A stretch of 17,876 bases of DNA from Willaertia magna (Eukaryota; Heterolobosea; Eutetramitea; Acrasida; Naegleriidae), in assembly GCA_902984215.1 (NCBI GenBank), contig CADWAF010002138.1, positions 1 through 17,876 on the forward strand, read 5' to 3'. A model generated the notes under the pieces. The model saw only the letters and a program-made list of their open reading frames with translations, had not been told where the DNA came from and ran no database searches. The stretch's first letter is position 1. Each line of letters opens with the position of its first letter. Shown here piece after piece: positions 16,123 to 17,876 of this stretch. A program made the position numbers and the translations under genes.

Positions 16123-17811
16123 ATGAAATACTCTAGAGATCGTACCAAACGATATGAAGCTTTACTAGAAAGTTTACCTAAATGGGCTATAGTAGTAATA
16201 TCAGTTGTTATTATAATTATTTTAGCAGTCGCCGTTATTGTTTCACTATTTGGTAGTCCGAATGCTCAAATCCATAAAGTTAATTTCCATGTAGACCCAG
16301 ATCATGTTCACTTAGAGAATAACACAATTATTGAAGGAGCTACCATTATCTATCAATCATTAGATGAAGTCTTCCACGGACAAGATCCTATCGTAGATTA
16401 TTTTTATAATTTTACTGCAGAAAATATGGAATTTAAATATCAAGTTACATTTTCAAGAGGTAAAGATAGTTTTAGTGGTTTCTATAAATCTGATGTAGTA
16501 GTTTTAAGTAGACTTTTTGGTAGAGATAATGATAAAGAAGAATGGAAATTACTTTCTGGTGTTGAGGACCTAAGTACTGTAACTAATTATGATAATTATA
16601 AGAAGACCTTAACTTGTAGTCAAAGTAATGAATGGTATTGGTATCTATTAGGTAGTTTAACTAACACTGCTAATGGTAATGCTCTTGCTAAAGCCTTACA
16701 ATATGGTTGTTATCCTATTACTATCTTCCATTCAAGAGTTGTTAAATACAAACAATACAAGATGGAAACTTATATTCCAAATTTACATAGTGTTTCTCAT
16801 GCTGGTTTATTAGAAGGTGAAATTGTTAGTTATGTTGAATCAAATAATCCTTCTTATACTGCTTATGAATTAGCCTTTAGAATTGTATTTTGTACATTGA
16901 GTGTTATTCATTGGCTTGTATTTATCGTTATTACTTTCTGGTCTCAACAATTTACTAAGTAAGTACAATTATTTCATCATTCTTACAATTAATCTTACAA
17001 TTAATTATTAATATTGATAAGGTTCCATACTATACAAAAGTGGTTAGTCTTTTTATTATTCCTTCATATTTTCTTCCATGACCCAACTTACTTGCCTGCA
17101 GTGTTTTCTGGATGGGAAGGGTTTCCAGTAGTTAATATTATATTAAGTTTATCTTTTATTTATGGATTTTTATTATATTTATTGATATTCTTCCATTCCT
17201 TATTTAAGCCACCTCAAGAAAGAACTTTCTTATCTTTCTATTTAACTAAACTTTTAATTGTTGTATCTGCTTATATTTTAAGTATGATTGTTATGATTTG
17301 GAGTAGAGTATTTAATGCAGCTAACCCTTCAAGTGTTTCCGTAAATGAAGTACCAGGATATTCATACATGTTTGCTTTTAACGTTATTCTTCTAGTTATT
17401 TATGGTATTGATTTACTTTATTATATTGTTCGTGCTATTGGAGCTGTAGGAAGAATGAGAAAGAAGTATTCCACAAGATTTTGGGTTGTTGGTAGTTTTA
17501 GTTTTGCAGTTGCTTTAGCTATGATTGGTGTTTCTATTGCAGGAACTGGTTTAAGAACTAATGCTCAATCTTTATCTTTCTTAGTGTCACATACTATTGT
17601 TTATTTATATTTTGCTTCCTTATCAATTTTATTCTTACCTGGTGCTAATGAAGATGTTGCTCCAATTCAAGCAAACAATACTTTACAAGTTAATGATACT
17701 GAACATTTTGATCAACCAACTGTTAAATCTAACATTCCAGTTGATGATGAAGATAATATTGAAGTTACTGATATTATTGTAAGCAGAGTTGATGATGATG
17801 AAAAGGTTTAA
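16123..17811 (+). CDS. TMEM181/Wntless-like 1+7 transmembrane protein, two exons
   Basis: Exons 16123-16958 and 17022-17811 give 541 residues. A short basic cytosolic start is followed by TM1 (about 21-43) and a luminal domain (about 44-249) with Cys165/Cys196 and sequons at 66 and 96. Seven further segments follow: about 250-273, 284-307, 315-338, 354-374, 394-417, 432-453 and 463-485. The tail is acidic (DDEDN, DDDE). One TM plus a luminal domain plus seven TMs is the topology of Wntless/MIG-14 and TMEM181. The sequence QKWLVFLLFLHIFFHDP at 284-300 resembles the W...ND/HDP motif I associate with that family. Such proteins ferry cargo or act as receptors in the Golgi, endosome and plasma-membrane system. 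Wnt itself is not expected in a protist, so the cargo is unknown. The second ORF has no ATG of its own and is an exon, not a separate gene. Confidence 0.72.
16959..17021 (+). other. Intron in TMEM181-like gene (63 bp)
   Basis: Donor GTAAGT at 16959-16964 and acceptor ATAAG ending at 17021, the first AG after the donor. Phase 2: AA joins G to make Lys279, then Phe-His-Thr. It lies in the loop between TM2 and TM3. Retention gives an immediate TAA. It contains a 12-bp tandem duplication at 16981-17004. Confidence 0.9.
16981..17004 (+). repeat. Perfect 12-bp tandem duplication within intron
   Basis: tcttacaattaa occurs at 16981-16992 and again immediately at 16993-17004. Each copy contains attaa, the kind of sequence seen near the 3' end of the other introns here and a candidate branch site. 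Confidence 0.8.
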
Positions 17812-17860
17812 ATAAATTTTGTAAACTTTTTTATTCAACCCTTGCCTATTAAATTACGTG

Positions 17861-17866
17861 AATAAA
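17861..17866 (+). promoter_or_regulatory. Probable polyadenylation signal of TMEM181-like gene
   Basis: AATAAA lies 50 bp after the stop codon. Similar hexamers follow the PPR gene (4437-4442) and the saposin gene (6408-6413). In such AT-rich DNA the motif also occurs by chance. Confidence 0.35.
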
Positions 17867-17876
17867 ATAAAGATTT

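Noticed and set aside
17014..17811. Separate 265-residue membrane protein gene
   Set aside because: It has no ATG at its start; a GTAAGT...AAG intron joins it in frame to the upstream ORF to complete a 1+7 TM topology.
1..17876. Mobile elements, CRISPR arrays, rRNA or a bacterial insert
   Set aside because: No transposase-like ORF, long terminal repeats, regular spaced repeats or rRNA core sequences are visible; all genes look eukaryotic.

Overview
The window looks like nuclear DNA from a compact, AT-rich protist genome, most likely a heterolobosean amoeba of the Naegleria type. The reasons are: densely packed genes on both strands; very short introns (39-72 bp) with GTAAGT or GTAAGG donors; two RCC1-repeat proteins related to RCC1-BTB proteins; a plant-style PPR protein; and a five-domain saposin-like precursor. 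No bacterial feature (operon, Shine-Dalgarno site, IS element or CRISPR) is visible. The genus is inferred from gene style, not proven. A dictyostelid is the main alternative, but the short introns and only moderate homopolymer load argue against it.

Layout, left to right. 1-527 (-): 5' part of a gene running off the left edge, encoding a degenerate Arf-like GTPase fold. 799-1596 (+): coiled-coil protein with a basic tail. 1682-2944 (+): RCC1-repeat protein. 3052-4398 (+): PPR protein, probably mitochondrial. 4399-4919: intergenic, with a cluster of nested inverted repeats that may be a structured RNA. 4920-6392 (+): secreted or lysosomal precursor with five saposin-B domains. 6594-9473 (+): three-exon STE11/MEKK-type protein kinase. 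9474-10333: AT-rich spacer. 10334-12220 (+): Asn/Ser-rich, prion-like putative nuclear protein. 12327-14438 (-): two-exon long coiled-coil protein. 14513-15805 (-): two-exon RCC1-repeat protein, which appears as two ORFs only because of a 39-bp intron. 16123-17811 (+): two-exon TMEM181/Wntless-like 1+7 TM membrane protein.

Five introns were placed by eye, and each one repairs a recognisable reading frame or domain. All five have lengths divisible by three (72, 48, 66, 39, 63). One, 48 bp and free of stops, sits exactly inside the kinase HRD motif. Both RCC1 proteins end in a remnant of the first strand of a BTB domain. Almost every start codon follows a run of A. The exception is the kinase, where the A-run precedes a three-codon upstream ORF whose stop overlaps the real start.

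The genes do not form one pathway. They are independent eukaryotic loci covering organelle RNA handling, lysosomal or secretory function, signalling, chromatin or cytoskeletal scaffolding, and membrane traffic. No convincing new multi-gene system was found. The best leads are the structured intergenic RNA candidate, the 3n introns including the HRD-splitting one, the vestigial BTB ends, the degenerate GTPase and the kinase uORF.
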